Shown piece after piece: positions 18,760 through 26,408 of a stretch of 34,602 bases of DNA (positions within the stretch are counted from its first letter, which is position 1; every line of letters begins with the position of its first letter). The notes under the pieces were generated by a model, which was not told the DNA's origin, did no database searches, and saw only the letters and a list, made by a program, of their open reading frames with translations. The translations under genes were made by a program, and so were the position numbers. The stretch spans positions 1-34,602 of the forward strand of contig CAJXTX010000011.1 of NCBI GenBank assembly GCA_913060705.1, given 5' to 3'. The stretch is from an uncultured Bacteroidota bacterium (GTDB lineage: Bacteria; Bacteroidota; Bacteroidia; Flavobacteriales; Flavobacteriaceae).

Positions 18760-20970
18760 CTAGATGTTTAGCCAGTAAGTTAGCTTTAAATTAATCGACC
18801 GTCCCCGAGGTCCCCATGTAGTGGTAAAGTAGTTATCGTTATAGACCAAGAAAAGATCTGATAAAGGTGCGAATCGCCATTGTAACCTTGAATTGATACC
18901 TAAGTTGTCACGTTGATTACTGTATTGGATAAGGGTAGACCAGAATACATTTCGGTTAAAGGTATATTGAATACGTGGGCTCAAGAGAAGAATATTAGCC
19001 ATACCATAATCACCTGGTAAGGCGATATGATCAAAGTTGGTATTGAAGCCTAGATTTACTTTTGGTTGAATACGCAAGGTGAATCGATTTTCAAAAGAAT
19101 AGCGATTTCCATTAAAGAATTCACCTAAGTTTAATTCAGTATTAAAGGAGAATAATTTTTGTGGATTAGATTGGTATTGAATGCGCACCGCTCCGTAGGT
19201 GTATTCTGTTTGTGCCTCAAGAGGTTTGTCTTCGTCTTTTCGAGTAGGTCCAAACTCATCTGTCAAGAAGGTATAGCGGTGATTGTATGAAAATTCAACT
19301 CGAGAGAGATTTTTTAAACGTCCCTCATAACCGAAATTTCTAAAAACATCTGTCTGCTGGTAGTCACGACTCATGACGTAGGTTTGGCTGTGAAAAGAGT
19401 CAAAAACATGAGTATTGAAAGCTCCTTTTTGTGGCCATATGCTATACCCTAACCTTCCCGCAACCCTGAATATATCGTTACGAGGAATGAATCCTAGATC
19501 AGAGACGAATTCTTTATCGATAGCACTAAAATCTAAAAAGCCATTCCAGGTTCGTGTATTGTATCGAATCGTCGTTCCCCAAGAGGTGTTGCCTTGGGTG
19601 TCGTTGGGTGAAAGCGACTTGTGTAGATAGAACTTTCCGGTGTAGGTATTGTCTGATGAGGCTAAGTTATAATCGAGTCCAAGAACGCGATTATACTTGA
19701 GGGGACCGTCCTCTCCAAGCTCGTCTTCGGCAGTATTGTGTTGACGATTAATAATGAATCCTCCGAAATTAGATCGCGAAAATACTTTTTGCTGGAACGC
19801 GATCATTCCATGGTTAGTTGCAGGAATTCCGTTTTCTAGATCTGCTTCAGTTTGCACGTTGAGCACACCCAGTCTAAATTTATCCCCAATTTTTCCTGAT
19901 AAACGCGCTCCTGCTATGATAGGGTTCTCAATGGTGTTGCCATCCTTGTCGCTTGCGATACCAATACGTCTCGAAAAGAAGGGGTTTGCATTTCTTCCAC
20001 TACCAAATCCACCAAATAGGTCGTTATTATCTAAGAAAAATTGCCTGCGTTCTGGAAGTGATACCTCAAAACGCGTGAGGTTGGTGATGAAATTATCTAC
20101 TTCAACTTGAGAAAAATCTGGATTTAAGGTGAGATCTAAATTCATTCCTTTTCCTACGGGTACTTTAAAGTCTCCTCCAAAGGAATTAAAAGAACTCAGG
20201 TCTGTGCCATTTTCAAAATCTTTACTCGCGCCTGCCGCAACAAAAGGGATGAGGGCTATTGAAGTACTTGAATTACCCAAAGGCTTTTCGAATTCTAAAA
20301 TACCGGTAAAGGCAAGATTGGCGATTAGCTGATTTTGAGGGACTCGAGACCAGATTGTTCTTTCGTTGGTTTGCGTATCAAAACGATAGCTGTTGATACT
20401 CCAATAGGTGCTACCGTCTTGAAACTTCAATGAGTTCATAGGAATAACCAGTTCCGCACTGTAGTATCCGTCTCCTACGTAAGCTTCTCCATACCATTTA
20501 ACATCCCAATCGGTGCTAAAATCTCTTCGGTCAGATCCACCGTTAGCAATAAGACCTTCTCGCATAACACCAAAAGGATTGATGCCGAATAAAAAAGCAT
20601 TTACTCCGTCGTTAAAGGTGTCAATTGATATGCTGATATTATCACTCCCTGTTGCACGATAATCGCGTTGTAAAGAGTTGGTTACGAATTCATTAGTTTG
20701 CGTTTGCGCAACGAAACCTATATAGAGAAAATCGTTGTTGTAAAGAATTCGAAAGGATGAATCTTTAGTGGCAGGGAGCGTATCTGTTGGGAAATTCTGA
20801 ACAAAATTAGACTGCACCTCTGCACGCTCCCATTGGGGTTCAAGCAATTTTCCGTCTATTTCAAAGGGCTCTTCTGTAAATAAAGCCTTTATGCTTCTGC
20901 GTTCTTGGGCCTGTACTCCACTGATGGTCATTACGATCAGCGCTAGTAGAAAGATTTTCTTTTTCATCAT
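18760..20970 (-). CDS. DUF5916 outer-membrane-type protein with CBM9-like N-terminal domain
   Basis: A 736-residue exported protein. The signal peptide MMKKKIFLLALIVMTISG is probably cleaved after VQA (residue 21). Residues of about 30-225 form a carbohydrate-binding family 9-like domain (EIDGKLLEPQWERAE, ILYNNDFLYIGF, GYYSAELVIPMNSLKF). The remainder is the DUF5916 part: alternating aromatic beta strands ending in a terminal aromatic residue pattern (LKLTYWLNI), suggesting an outer-membrane barrel. The ATG at 20970 was chosen; TTG at 20982 would add four residues and spoil the signal peptide start. The family is common in Bacteroidota and its role is unknown. It is the first gene of a minus-strand unit with DUF819 and the lipoprotein. 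Confidence 0.9.
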   Translation of the reverse strand: MMKKKIFLLALIVMTISGVQAQERRSIKALFTEEPFEIDGKLLEPQWERAEVQSNFVQNFPTDTLPATKDSSFRILYNNDFLYIGFVAQTQTNEFVTNSLQRDYRATGSDNISISIDTFNDGVNAFLFGINPFGVMREGLIANGGSDRRDFSTDWDVKWYGEAYVGDGYYSAELVIPMNSLKFQDGSTYWSINSYRFDTQTNERTIWSRVPQNQLIANLAFTGILEFEKPLGNSSTSIALIPFVAAGASKDFENGTDLSSFNSFGGDFKVPVGKGMNLDLTLNPDFSQVEVDNFITNLTRFEVSLPERRQFFLDNNDLFGGFGSGRNANPFFSRRIGIASDKDGNTIENPIIAGARLSGKIGDKFRLGVLNVQTEADLENGIPATNHGMIAFQQKVFSRSNFGGFIINRQHNTAEDELGEDGPLKYNRVLGLDYNLASSDNTYTGKFYLHKSLSPNDTQGNTSWGTTIRYNTRTWNGFLDFSAIDKEFVSDLGFIPRNDIFRVAGRLGYSIWPQKGAFNTHVFDSFHSQTYVMSRDYQQTDVFRNFGYEGRLKNLSRVEFSYNHRYTFLTDEFGPTRKDEDKPLEAQTEYTYGAVRIQYQSNPQKLFSFNTELNLGEFFNGNRYSFENRFTLRIQPKVNLGFNTNFDHIALPGDYGMANILLLSPRIQYTFNRNVFWSTLIQYSNQRDNLGINSRLQWRFAPLSDLFLVYNDNYFTTTWGPRGRSINLKLTYWLNI

Positions 20971-20979
20971 GAATAACTT

Positions 20980-20987
20980 CAAAAATA
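20980..20987 (-). promoter_or_regulatory. -7 element for the DUF5916 gene
   Basis: TATTTTTG on the minus strand matches TAnnTTTG, 9 bases before the ATG at 20970. It predicts an extremely short leader. No convincing -33 TTG is seen. Confidence 0.4.
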
Positions 20988-21101
20988 CGCGTTTTGACGT
21001 ACCGACATGTTAAAATTGTCCATTGTTCCAAACTTTCCTGTGGCGAACCTGAATGAAGCCTATTGTTCTTTTAACTTTACCTCATCAAATCCTTTTTGCT
21101 C

Positions 21102-21926
21102 ATGTTAAGCCTACTCTTCGTATTCATATCCCTTCCATCAGAAATAGACACGAAGGAGATTCCTCTTTTTTCTACAGAACGTTATGAAATTGCCTTTACT
21201 AACGAAGCGGTGTGGGGGCAAACTGGTCATCGCGTGGTAGGTCAAATTGCTGAAGCCTTTTTGAGTAAAAAAGCCAAAAGAGAGATTCATCGCTTGTTAG
21301 ACGGTCACAGCCTTGCTTTTGCCTCTACTATTGCAGATGAAATCAAGTCAGATCGTGCCTATGATTCTTTTGGCCCCTGGCATTATGTTAATTATGAAAT
21401 GGGAGCACATTATGATCCTTCTAAGGCCGATGAGAGAGGAGATATTGTTTACGGAATTCAGAAAAGTATTGAAGTTTTAGAAAGTAAAATTGCGAGTGAT
21501 GCAGACAAGAGCTTTTATCTGAAATTATTGATTCATTTTATCGGTGATTTACATCAACCCCTTCACGTCGGAAGGGCTGAAGACCAAGGAGGGAATCGCA
21601 TTCAAGTCAGTTGGTTTTCACGCAACTCAAACCTTCACCGTGTATGGGATTCAGATCTGATAGATGGATACAATATGAGCTATGATGAGCTTGCTCAAGA
21701 ATTGCTTCGCTCTACCACTTCTGCTGAACGCGAGGAGCTTGCCAAAGGTACTTATCTCGATTGGGTTGAAGAATCTCATCAAATTGTCGAGCGCGTCTAC
21801 GCTTCGGCTTCAAGTGGAGATCGTTTAGGGTATCGCTATACCTATGATTTTAATCCACTCGTTTTCGAGCAGTTGGCTAAGGGTGGAGTGCGTTTGGCAA
21901 AAGTTCTAAATGATCTTTTTGACTAG
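21102..21926 (+). CDS. S1/P1-type nuclease
   Basis: A zinc-dependent, single-strand-preferring nuclease and 3'-nucleotidase family, usually exported. The protein has 274 residues from the ATG at 21102 (TTG at 21096 is in frame). Trinuclear zinc-site elements can be seen: WGQTGHR with Trp38 and His43, PWHYVNYE, and HFIGDLHQPLHVG followed by DQGGNRIQV. A hydrophobic start LSLLFVFISL could be a signal sequence, but it lacks a basic N-terminal region and lies about 25 residues before Trp38. In P1 nuclease the mature N-terminal Trp is itself a zinc ligand. The gene ends 2 bases from the convergent DUF2805 stop. Confidence 0.93.
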   Translation: MLSLLFVFISLPSEIDTKEIPLFSTERYEIAFTNEAVWGQTGHRVVGQIAEAFLSKKAKREIHRLLDGHSLAFASTIADEIKSDRAYDSFGPWHYVNYEMGAHYDPSKADERGDIVYGIQKSIEVLESKIASDADKSFYLKLLIHFIGDLHQPLHVGRAEDQGGNRIQVSWFSRNSNLHRVWDSDLIDGYNMSYDELAQELLRSTTSAEREELAKGTYLDWVEESHQIVERVYASASSGDRLGYRYTYDFNPLVFEQLAKGGVRLAKVLNDLFD

Positions 21927-21928
21927 AC

Positions 21929-22225
21929 TCAACGGCGCTTTGAGACCTTGTTCATGCTGATGTGGCGTTGTCTGCTGCATTTAAAGCGATTCACGTCTTC
22001 TGAACGTTTCTTTAGGTGCTTTGTTGCGCGCCCTTGAACGCGTTCACGCCACATTCTAAAACTTGAGGCTTTCATCTCGCGTCTCATGAGGTCAATGACT
22101 TGCCTCTCGCTAAGTCCGAATTGAAAGGTTATGGCATCGAAAGGGGTGCGATCTTCCCAGGCCATCTCGATGATACGATCAATCTCTGCCTCGGATAGGT
22201 TGAGGGTGGGGGATTCTTTCTTCAT
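21929..22225 (-). CDS. TIGR03643/DUF2805 family helix-turn-helix protein
   Basis: A 98-residue basic protein. The conserved core runs MAWEDRTPFDAI, FQFGLSERQVIDLMRREMK, SSFRMWRERVQGRATKH, as in TIGR03643 (DUF2805). FGLSERQVIDLM looks like a helix-turn-helix similar to sigma-70 region 4. The tail is strongly basic (ATKHLKKR, SKRR), suggesting nucleic-acid binding. The function is unknown; I recall family members near cryptochrome/photolyase genes. Here its ATG overlaps the alkB stop (ATGA, 22225-22222), so it is translationally coupled to a DNA-repair gene. Its C-terminal 20 or so residues look less conserved. Confidence 0.88.
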   Translation of the reverse strand: MKKESPTLNLSEAEIDRIIEMAWEDRTPFDAITFQFGLSERQVIDLMRREMKASSFRMWRERVQGRATKHLKKRSEDVNRFKCSRQRHISMNKVSKRR

Positions 22226-22812
22226 AGCCCTTCAAAGATATAGCGAAAAGTCAAATTGATTCTAGAAGCTTTCGGTGTTCGGGTTTTAGGCAGCTGATGC
22301 TTAAAATCCAATTGACTTCTACCTCCCATTAAAAGAAGACTACCGTGTTTAAGGTCAATGGACTGCTTAAGCGTCTTATCTGTCTTATGTTTTATATGAA
22401 AACGTCGGGTTGCACCTAAACTTAATGAGGCAATTACCGGGGTTGGCCCCAATTCTGGCTCATCATCTGCATGCCATCCATTACTGTCTTTTTCGTTTCT
22501 ATATAAATTGAATAAGCAACTGTTGTAGTGATGACCGGTGAGGTCTTCAATCTCACTCTTAAGGAGCTTCATTTTTTCTGTAAAGCAAAAGGCCTTGAGG
22601 GTTAATCCAGCATAGGTGTATGATCTTTCTTCATCGGCATATAGGGCCGTTAGTCGGGGTTGGTCGTAGATTTTTCCGAAAACTTTTACCTGCTCGGATT
22701 GCCATTGAACAGTGGAGTTAAAGTGTTCAAACCAGCTGTCAGCCTCGGTTTGATTCAGAAAGTCTTCCCAAATCAGCAGTTTCGCTGTTCCTATGGATGC
22801 ATCGATCATCAT
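22222..22812 (-). CDS. AlkB-type 2OG-Fe(II) dioxygenase (DNA dealkylase)
   Basis: Oxidatively removes methyl or etheno groups from N1-adenine and N3-cytosine in DNA or RNA. The protein has 196 residues, near the usual length of about 200. The PRLTALY motif is at 52-58 and NLYRNEKDSNGWHADDEPELG at 102-122. Iron ligands are His114, Asp116 and His172, and the 2-oxoglutarate arginines are Arg184 and Arg190 (SRINLTFR). The form is closer to ALKBH2/3-type bacterial proteins than to E. coli AlkB, judging from the NxYxxxxxxxxWHxDDE pattern. The ATG at 22812 overlaps the araC-type stop in ATGA, so it is coupled to the regulator; Met2 at 22809 is an alternative start. Confidence 0.95.
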   Translation of the reverse strand: MMIDASIGTAKLLIWEDFLNQTEADSWFEHFNSTVQWQSEQVKVFGKIYDQPRLTALYADEERSYTYAGLTLKAFCFTEKMKLLKSEIEDLTGHHYNSCLFNLYRNEKDSNGWHADDEPELGPTPVIASLSLGATRRFHIKHKTDKTLKQSIDLKHGSLLLMGGRSQLDFKHQLPKTRTPKASRINLTFRYIFEGL

Positions 22813-23678
22813 GTTGAAATAACATTTCTCATTTCATGCCTGTAGGCCGAGGGAGACATGCCTGTAAAAGTCTTGAAGAGCCTCGTAAAGTGTGAGACAT
22901 TTTGAAATCCGGCTTCAAAGGCTATATCGCTAATCGCCATCTCTTTTTCTGCCAAAAGTTTAGAGGCGTGCACAAGTCTGTATTCATTTACAAACTGGGT
23001 AAATGTTTTGCTTGTAGTTTTTTTAAAATACCTACAGAATGAGGGTTCTGTCATTCCTGATAGGGAAGAAACCGTTTCAAGTGGGATGGGTTGTTGAAAG
23101 TTATTTTTGACGTAGTTAAAGACCTTGTTGATTCTATTTTGTTCGCTGACCTCGGTTGAGATGGCAAATTTTTCGGCGTTTAAAATGGTCAGCTCTGTTG
23201 AAAGACTCAATTCGTGCAGAATATCAAGTATGCTTAAAAGCCTTTTGAATCCATCAAGCTCATCTAATCCTTCCATGGCTGATCCAACTCTTGACTTTGT
23301 GTCTCCATGAAAAGCTAATCCTTGTTCAGCCATGCTAAAAAGGGCTTTAAGCTTTTCCATTTCTGGAATGTCAAAGAACCCTTGGCCTAAAAAATCTTCC
23401 CTGAACTGAACAAGAGTCTCTTTTCTGTTTCCGGTAGAACGGTCTGTAAATCCGCAATGTGGTAAGTTCTTGCCAATCAAAATTAGATCGCCATCATTGA
23501 AGTACGACATATGCGTTCCGATCTGTCGTTTTCCTGATCCCCCATTGATGTAAACAAGTTCAATTTCTGGATGATAATGCCAGCTCTTGTAATGGTTCAC
23601 ATTATACTCGTCAAAGGTTTCAAGTTTGAAGGAGTTTCCGAATACAGGTGTAATAATCTCAAAGGCAAGTTGTTGCAT
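22809..23678 (-). CDS. AraC family regulator with N-terminal cupin domain
   Basis: A 289-residue transcription factor. Residues of about 10-150 form a cupin-type sensor (SWHYHPEIELVYINGG, FNDGDLILIGKNLPHCG). Residues of about 185-285 hold the two AraC helix-turn-helix motifs (LETVSSLSGMTEPSFCRYFKK and ISDIAFEAGFQNVSHFTRLFK, then TGMSPSAYR). It has no Ada-type methyl-acceptor cysteine domain. It is the first gene of a three-gene unit with alkB and DUF2805, joined by ATGA overlaps, which suggests it controls its own operon. The ligand is unknown. A -7 box and an inverted repeat lie upstream. Confidence 0.95.
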   Translation of the reverse strand: MQQLAFEIITPVFGNSFKLETFDEYNVNHYKSWHYHPEIELVYINGGSGKRQIGTHMSYFNDGDLILIGKNLPHCGFTDRSTGNRKETLVQFREDFLGQGFFDIPEMEKLKALFSMAEQGLAFHGDTKSRVGSAMEGLDELDGFKRLLSILDILHELSLSTELTILNAEKFAISTEVSEQNRINKVFNYVKNNFQQPIPLETVSSLSGMTEPSFCRYFKKTTSKTFTQFVNEYRLVHASKLLAEKEMAISDIAFEAGFQNVSHFTRLFKTFTGMSPSAYRHEMRNVIST

Positions 23679-23714
23679 GATACTTTTTTCTTTTTCACCC
23701 TCAGTTTAAGGATA

Positions 23715-23722
23715 CAAAATTA
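23715..23722 (-). promoter_or_regulatory. -7 element for the AraC-alkB-DUF2805 unit
   Basis: TAATTTTG on the minus strand matches TAnnTTTG. Transcription would begin near 23709, about 30 bases before the ATG at 23678. No TTG lies at 17-23 bases. The missing -33 element may mean dependence on an activator. Confidence 0.5.
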
Positions 23723-23769
23723 ACCTTAAATTGACATTTATTGCCATATCAATCCTGAAATAAGGTTAA
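23720..23769. repeat. 9-bp inverted repeat, candidate operator
   Basis: TTAACCTTA (23720-23728) and TAAGGTTAA (23761-23769) are perfect inverted copies with a 32-base spacer, about 41 bases (close to four helical turns) centre to centre. The left arm overlaps the -7 box of the AraC-type gene. It is in the divergent promoter region shared with the small secreted protein gene. Confidence 0.5.
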
Positions 23770-23822
23770 AATAGTGCATAAATCTGACAACTTAAGAAAA
23801 GTAACGCGATTAAAGAGGGGGG

Positions 23823-23830
23823 TATATTTG
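23823..23830 (+). promoter_or_regulatory. -7 element for the small secreted protein gene
   Basis: TATATTTG matches TAnnTTTG exactly. It is preceded by a G run and lies 45 bases upstream of the ATG at 23876. No clear -33 TTG is seen. The location shows that the upstream in-frame GTG at 23774 is not the start. Confidence 0.6.
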
Positions 23831-23875
23831 CAGTATCAATCATCAATCAAAAAACGAACTGTCAAAAACACTGTT

Positions 23876-24220
23876 ATGAAAAAGTCTTTATTTACTTTCC
23901 TTTTAGTTGCTGTTGCAACTGTTTCTTTCGCAAATGTTTCTTTAGTGAAGTCTACGGGAATCTATGAAAACGTACTTACTGAAGACCCAACTTTTGTTAG
24001 AAAGGGTGAAAAATTAGTAATCAGTTTTTTAAATGCTGATTTAGAGCCGGTTGAAATCCGTATCACGGATTCAGAAAACAACCTCGTTTTCGCTCAAGAA
24101 TTCGACGGAGAGTTCATCGTTCAAAAGGCATTCGACTTTTCGAAGGCACAACGCGATGACTATAAGGTAGTTGTAGCTTACAAATCAATTGCGGTTGGTC
24201 AAATTGTTGAGGTACAATAG
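23876..24220 (+). CDS. Small secreted beta-rich protein, unknown function
   Basis: A 114-residue protein with a signal peptide (MKKSLFTFLLVAVATVSFA, cleavage probably after residue 18 or 19), leaving about 95 mature residues. The mature part alternates hydrophobic residues in strands (LVISFLNADLEPVEIRITD, LVFAQEF, YKVVVAY, GQIVEV), suggesting a single Ig-like or similar beta sandwich, reminiscent of small secreted DUF3244-type proteins in Bacteroidota. The ATG at 23876 was chosen for the signal peptide and because a -7 box lies inside the longer frame. It is divergent from the AraC unit and ends before a strong terminator. Confidence 0.85.
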   Translation: MKKSLFTFLLVAVATVSFANVSLVKSTGIYENVLTEDPTFVRKGEKLVISFLNADLEPVEIRITDSENNLVFAQEFDGEFIVQKAFDFSKAQRDDYKVVVAYKSIAVGQIVEVQ

Positions 24221-24240
24221 TTTAGTTAATTGTTAAGGTA

Positions 24241-24270
24241 AAAAAGCCCCTCATTCGAGGGGCTTTTTTT
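24241..24270. terminator. Bidirectional intrinsic terminator
   Basis: GCCCCTC (24246-24252) pairs perfectly with GAGGGGC (24257-24263) around ATTC. Five A residues precede and seven T residues follow, so it can end transcripts from both the small secreted gene (plus) and htpG (minus). Confidence 0.95.
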
Positions 24271-24280
24271 ATGGATCAAT

Positions 24281-26167
24281 TTATTTGATCATTTCTACGC
24301 TTCTAGATATAAAGTCTGAAAGCTCTTTTCCTTTTAGAATACCTTTCGATAGGCGCGCTAGGTCAACCCCTTGTTGAATAAGGCGTTTGCGCTTTTTCTC
24401 TGTTTTTGCTTCGAAGATCTCGCTGATCAGTGGGTGATTGGTATTCACTACAAGATTGAACATGTCAGGCATTGAACCCATTCCCATAATACCACCTGAA
24501 CCGGTTTGTTGCATGTCTTTCATTCTTCGCATGAATTCTGGCTCAGTGAGCATAAATGGGAGGGCGTCACTACTCAGACCTTCTGCTTGCACCGTGTATC
24601 CGAAGGGTTTAACCGTATCTTCTACTAGGGTCTTGAGCTCTTCTTGTTGCTTTTCATCCAGCTTTGATAGGTTGGCTTCTTCTTTCTTGATTAGGTTTTC
24701 TACGGCATCAGCGTCTACACGAGCAAATTGAACTTCCTTCAGTTCACTCTCGAGTTTCTGAATAAGGTGGGGCGCAATCGGGGAATCGAGAAGTAATACC
24801 GTGTACCCTTTTTGCTTGGCCTGTTCGATGTATGCGTGCTGCTGATCAGGCTGTGTTGCATAGAGGTAAACGGTCTTGTTGTCTTTGTCTTTATGAAGCT
24901 CTTTTACACGTTCTTCAAGTTCTTCATAAGTAAGGTATTCTCCGTCCGTAGTTGGGTATAGCGCAAATTTTTGTGCTTTTTCAAAGAATTTATCCTCAGT
25001 CAGCATACCGTACTCGATGACAACCTTGATGTCGTTCCACTTTTCTTCAAAGTCTTTACGATCTTCCTTGAAAAGACTCTGTAGTTTATCCGCCACCTTG
25101 CGGGTGATATAGGAGGTGATCTTTTTTACCGAGCTATCAGCTTGTAGGTAAGATCTCGAAACATTAAGCGGAATATCTGGAGAGTCAATCACCCCTTTGA
25201 GCATCGTCAAGAATTCTGGAACAATTCCTTCTACATTGTCCGTAACAAAAACCTGGTTTTGATACAGTTGAATGCGATCCTTCTGAATCGACAAGTCGTT
25301 GGTAAGTTTTGGAAAGAAGAGTACTCCGGTCAAATTAAACGGATAATCTACATTGAGGTGAATGTGAAAGAGAGGACTCTCAAATTGCATGGGGTAGAGT
25401 TCTCTATAAAAAGCCGTGTAATCTTCTTCATTAAGGTCGGCCGGGGCTTTGGTCCACGCGGGAGTCGTGTTGTTAATGATGGCATCTACTTCTTTGGTAG
25501 GAGCTGGATCGTCCTCCTTGGCCCCTTCGGGCTTTTCAAGGGTTTCAGTACGTGTGCCGAATTTGATGGGGATCGGCATAAACTTGTTGTATTTGGTCAA
25601 TAAACCTTGAATAGTAGACTCTTCTAGGTATGAAGCAGCGTCTTCTGAGATGTGCAGAATTATTTCAGTACCCCTTTCCGTTTTATCATGTGCTTCTAAA
25701 GAGAATTCTGGTGAGCCGTCGCAAGACCAGTGAACCGCTGGCGCATCTGAATAGCTTTTGGTAATAAGTTCTACTTTATCTGCCACCATGAAGGCTGAAT
25801 AGAAACCAAGCCCAAAGTGTCCAATAATACCTGCATCTTTAGCACTGTCTTTGTATTTGTCAAGAAATTCTTCGGCGCCAGAAAATGCAACTTCATTGAT
25901 GTATTTTTTAACCTCTTCTTCGCTCATCCCAATACCTTGGTCAATCACGTGAAGTGTTTTATTCTCTTTGTTGATTTTCACCTCAATCATAGGATTGCCG
26001 TATTCGACCTTTGCTTCGCCAATTCCGGTGAGATGTTTCAGTTTTAGGGTGGCGTCTGTAGCATTCGAGATCAATTCTCTCAAAAAGATTTCTTGATCGC
26101 TGTAGAGAAATTTTTTGATCAGTGGAAAGATGTTATCCACCGAAACATTAATTTTTCCTTTTTCCAT
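24281..26167 (-). CDS. htpG: Molecular chaperone HtpG (Hsp90)
   Basis: A cytoplasmic ATP-dependent chaperone. The protein has 628 residues, similar to E. coli HtpG (624). GHKL ATPase motifs are present: ELISNATDA with the Mg-binding Asn near residue 35, DQGIGMS, and GHFGLGFYSAF, followed by GTEIILHI. The middle domain contains the catalytic-arginine region (LNVSRSYLQADSSVKKI). The C-terminal dimerisation domain is complete and ends FISRSVEMIK. An acidic linker (about residues 215-230) is short, as in bacteria. No obvious TAnnTTTG box with correct spacing was found upstream, so its promoter may use another (heat-shock) pattern. Confidence 0.99.
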   Translation of the reverse strand: MEKGKINVSVDNIFPLIKKFLYSDQEIFLRELISNATDATLKLKHLTGIGEAKVEYGNPMIEVKINKENKTLHVIDQGIGMSEEEVKKYINEVAFSGAEEFLDKYKDSAKDAGIIGHFGLGFYSAFMVADKVELITKSYSDAPAVHWSCDGSPEFSLEAHDKTERGTEIILHISEDAASYLEESTIQGLLTKYNKFMPIPIKFGTRTETLEKPEGAKEDDPAPTKEVDAIINNTTPAWTKAPADLNEEDYTAFYRELYPMQFESPLFHIHLNVDYPFNLTGVLFFPKLTNDLSIQKDRIQLYQNQVFVTDNVEGIVPEFLTMLKGVIDSPDIPLNVSRSYLQADSSVKKITSYITRKVADKLQSLFKEDRKDFEEKWNDIKVVIEYGMLTEDKFFEKAQKFALYPTTDGEYLTYEELEERVKELHKDKDNKTVYLYATQPDQQHAYIEQAKQKGYTVLLLDSPIAPHLIQKLESELKEVQFARVDADAVENLIKKEEANLSKLDEKQQEELKTLVEDTVKPFGYTVQAEGLSSDALPFMLTEPEFMRRMKDMQQTGSGGIMGMGSMPDMFNLVVNTNHPLISEIFEAKTEKKRKRLIQQGVDLARLSKGILKGKELSDFISRSVEMIK

Positions 26168-26275
26168 GGTTTATGTTTTTTCTCAATGGAACCAAAAAGA
26201 ATACCATCTTCATAGAGGCTGACAACATGACACCTGAACGACAAAAAATAATTTTTTAAAATGTTTAATATTTTT

Positions 26276-26304
26276 TTGATTTAAATAAACAAAATGTATA
26301 TTTG
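26276..26304 (+). promoter_or_regulatory. Bacteroidota-type promoter of a candidate small transcript
   Basis: TTG (26276-26278, preceded by a T run) is followed 18 bases later by TATATTTG (26297-26304), an exact fit to TTG-N(17-23)-TAnnTTTG. It points away from htpG toward a 13-codon ORF and a terminator-like hairpin. Transcription would start near 26310. Confidence 0.75.
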
Positions 26305-26325
26305 AAGTGTTGTGGGAAATTTGCT

Positions 26326-26367
26326 ATGATAAAATTCAAACAACGATTTTGTTTATTTATTGGTTAG
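26326..26367 (+). CDS. 13-codon ORF, possible leader peptide
   Basis: ATG to TAG encodes MIKFKQRFCLFIG, beginning about 16 bases after the predicted transcription start and ending 6 bases before the hairpin arm at 26374. Position and size suit a leader peptide whose translation could alter hairpin folding. No amino acid is strongly over-represented beyond Phe (3), Ile (2) and Lys (2), so no obvious biosynthetic signal. It may also be a chance ORF. Confidence 0.3.
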   Translation: MIKFKQRFCLFIG

Positions 26368-26373
26368 GTTGTT

Positions 26374-26408
26374 GAAAGCGCCCTCTCATTCTTCGAGAGG
26401 GCGCTTTC
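26374..26408 (+). terminator. Perfect 14-bp hairpin, terminator-like
   Basis: GAAAGCGCCCTCTC (26374-26387) and GAGAGGGCGCTTTC (26395-26408) pair without a mismatch around a seven-base loop. The downstream tail TATTT is only moderately T-rich. It would end the small transcript started at 26310. Confidence 0.8.

Noticed and set aside
21929-23678. Possible Ada-type methyltransferase role for the AraC protein next to alkB
   Set aside because: The N-terminal domain is a cupin and lacks the cysteine-rich methyl-acceptor motif and the Ada/Ogt PCHR active site, so it is not an Ada homologue.
23774-23875. GTG-initiated 34-residue extension of the small secreted protein
   Set aside because: It would place a signal peptide in mid-protein, and an exact TAnnTTTG promoter box lies inside it.
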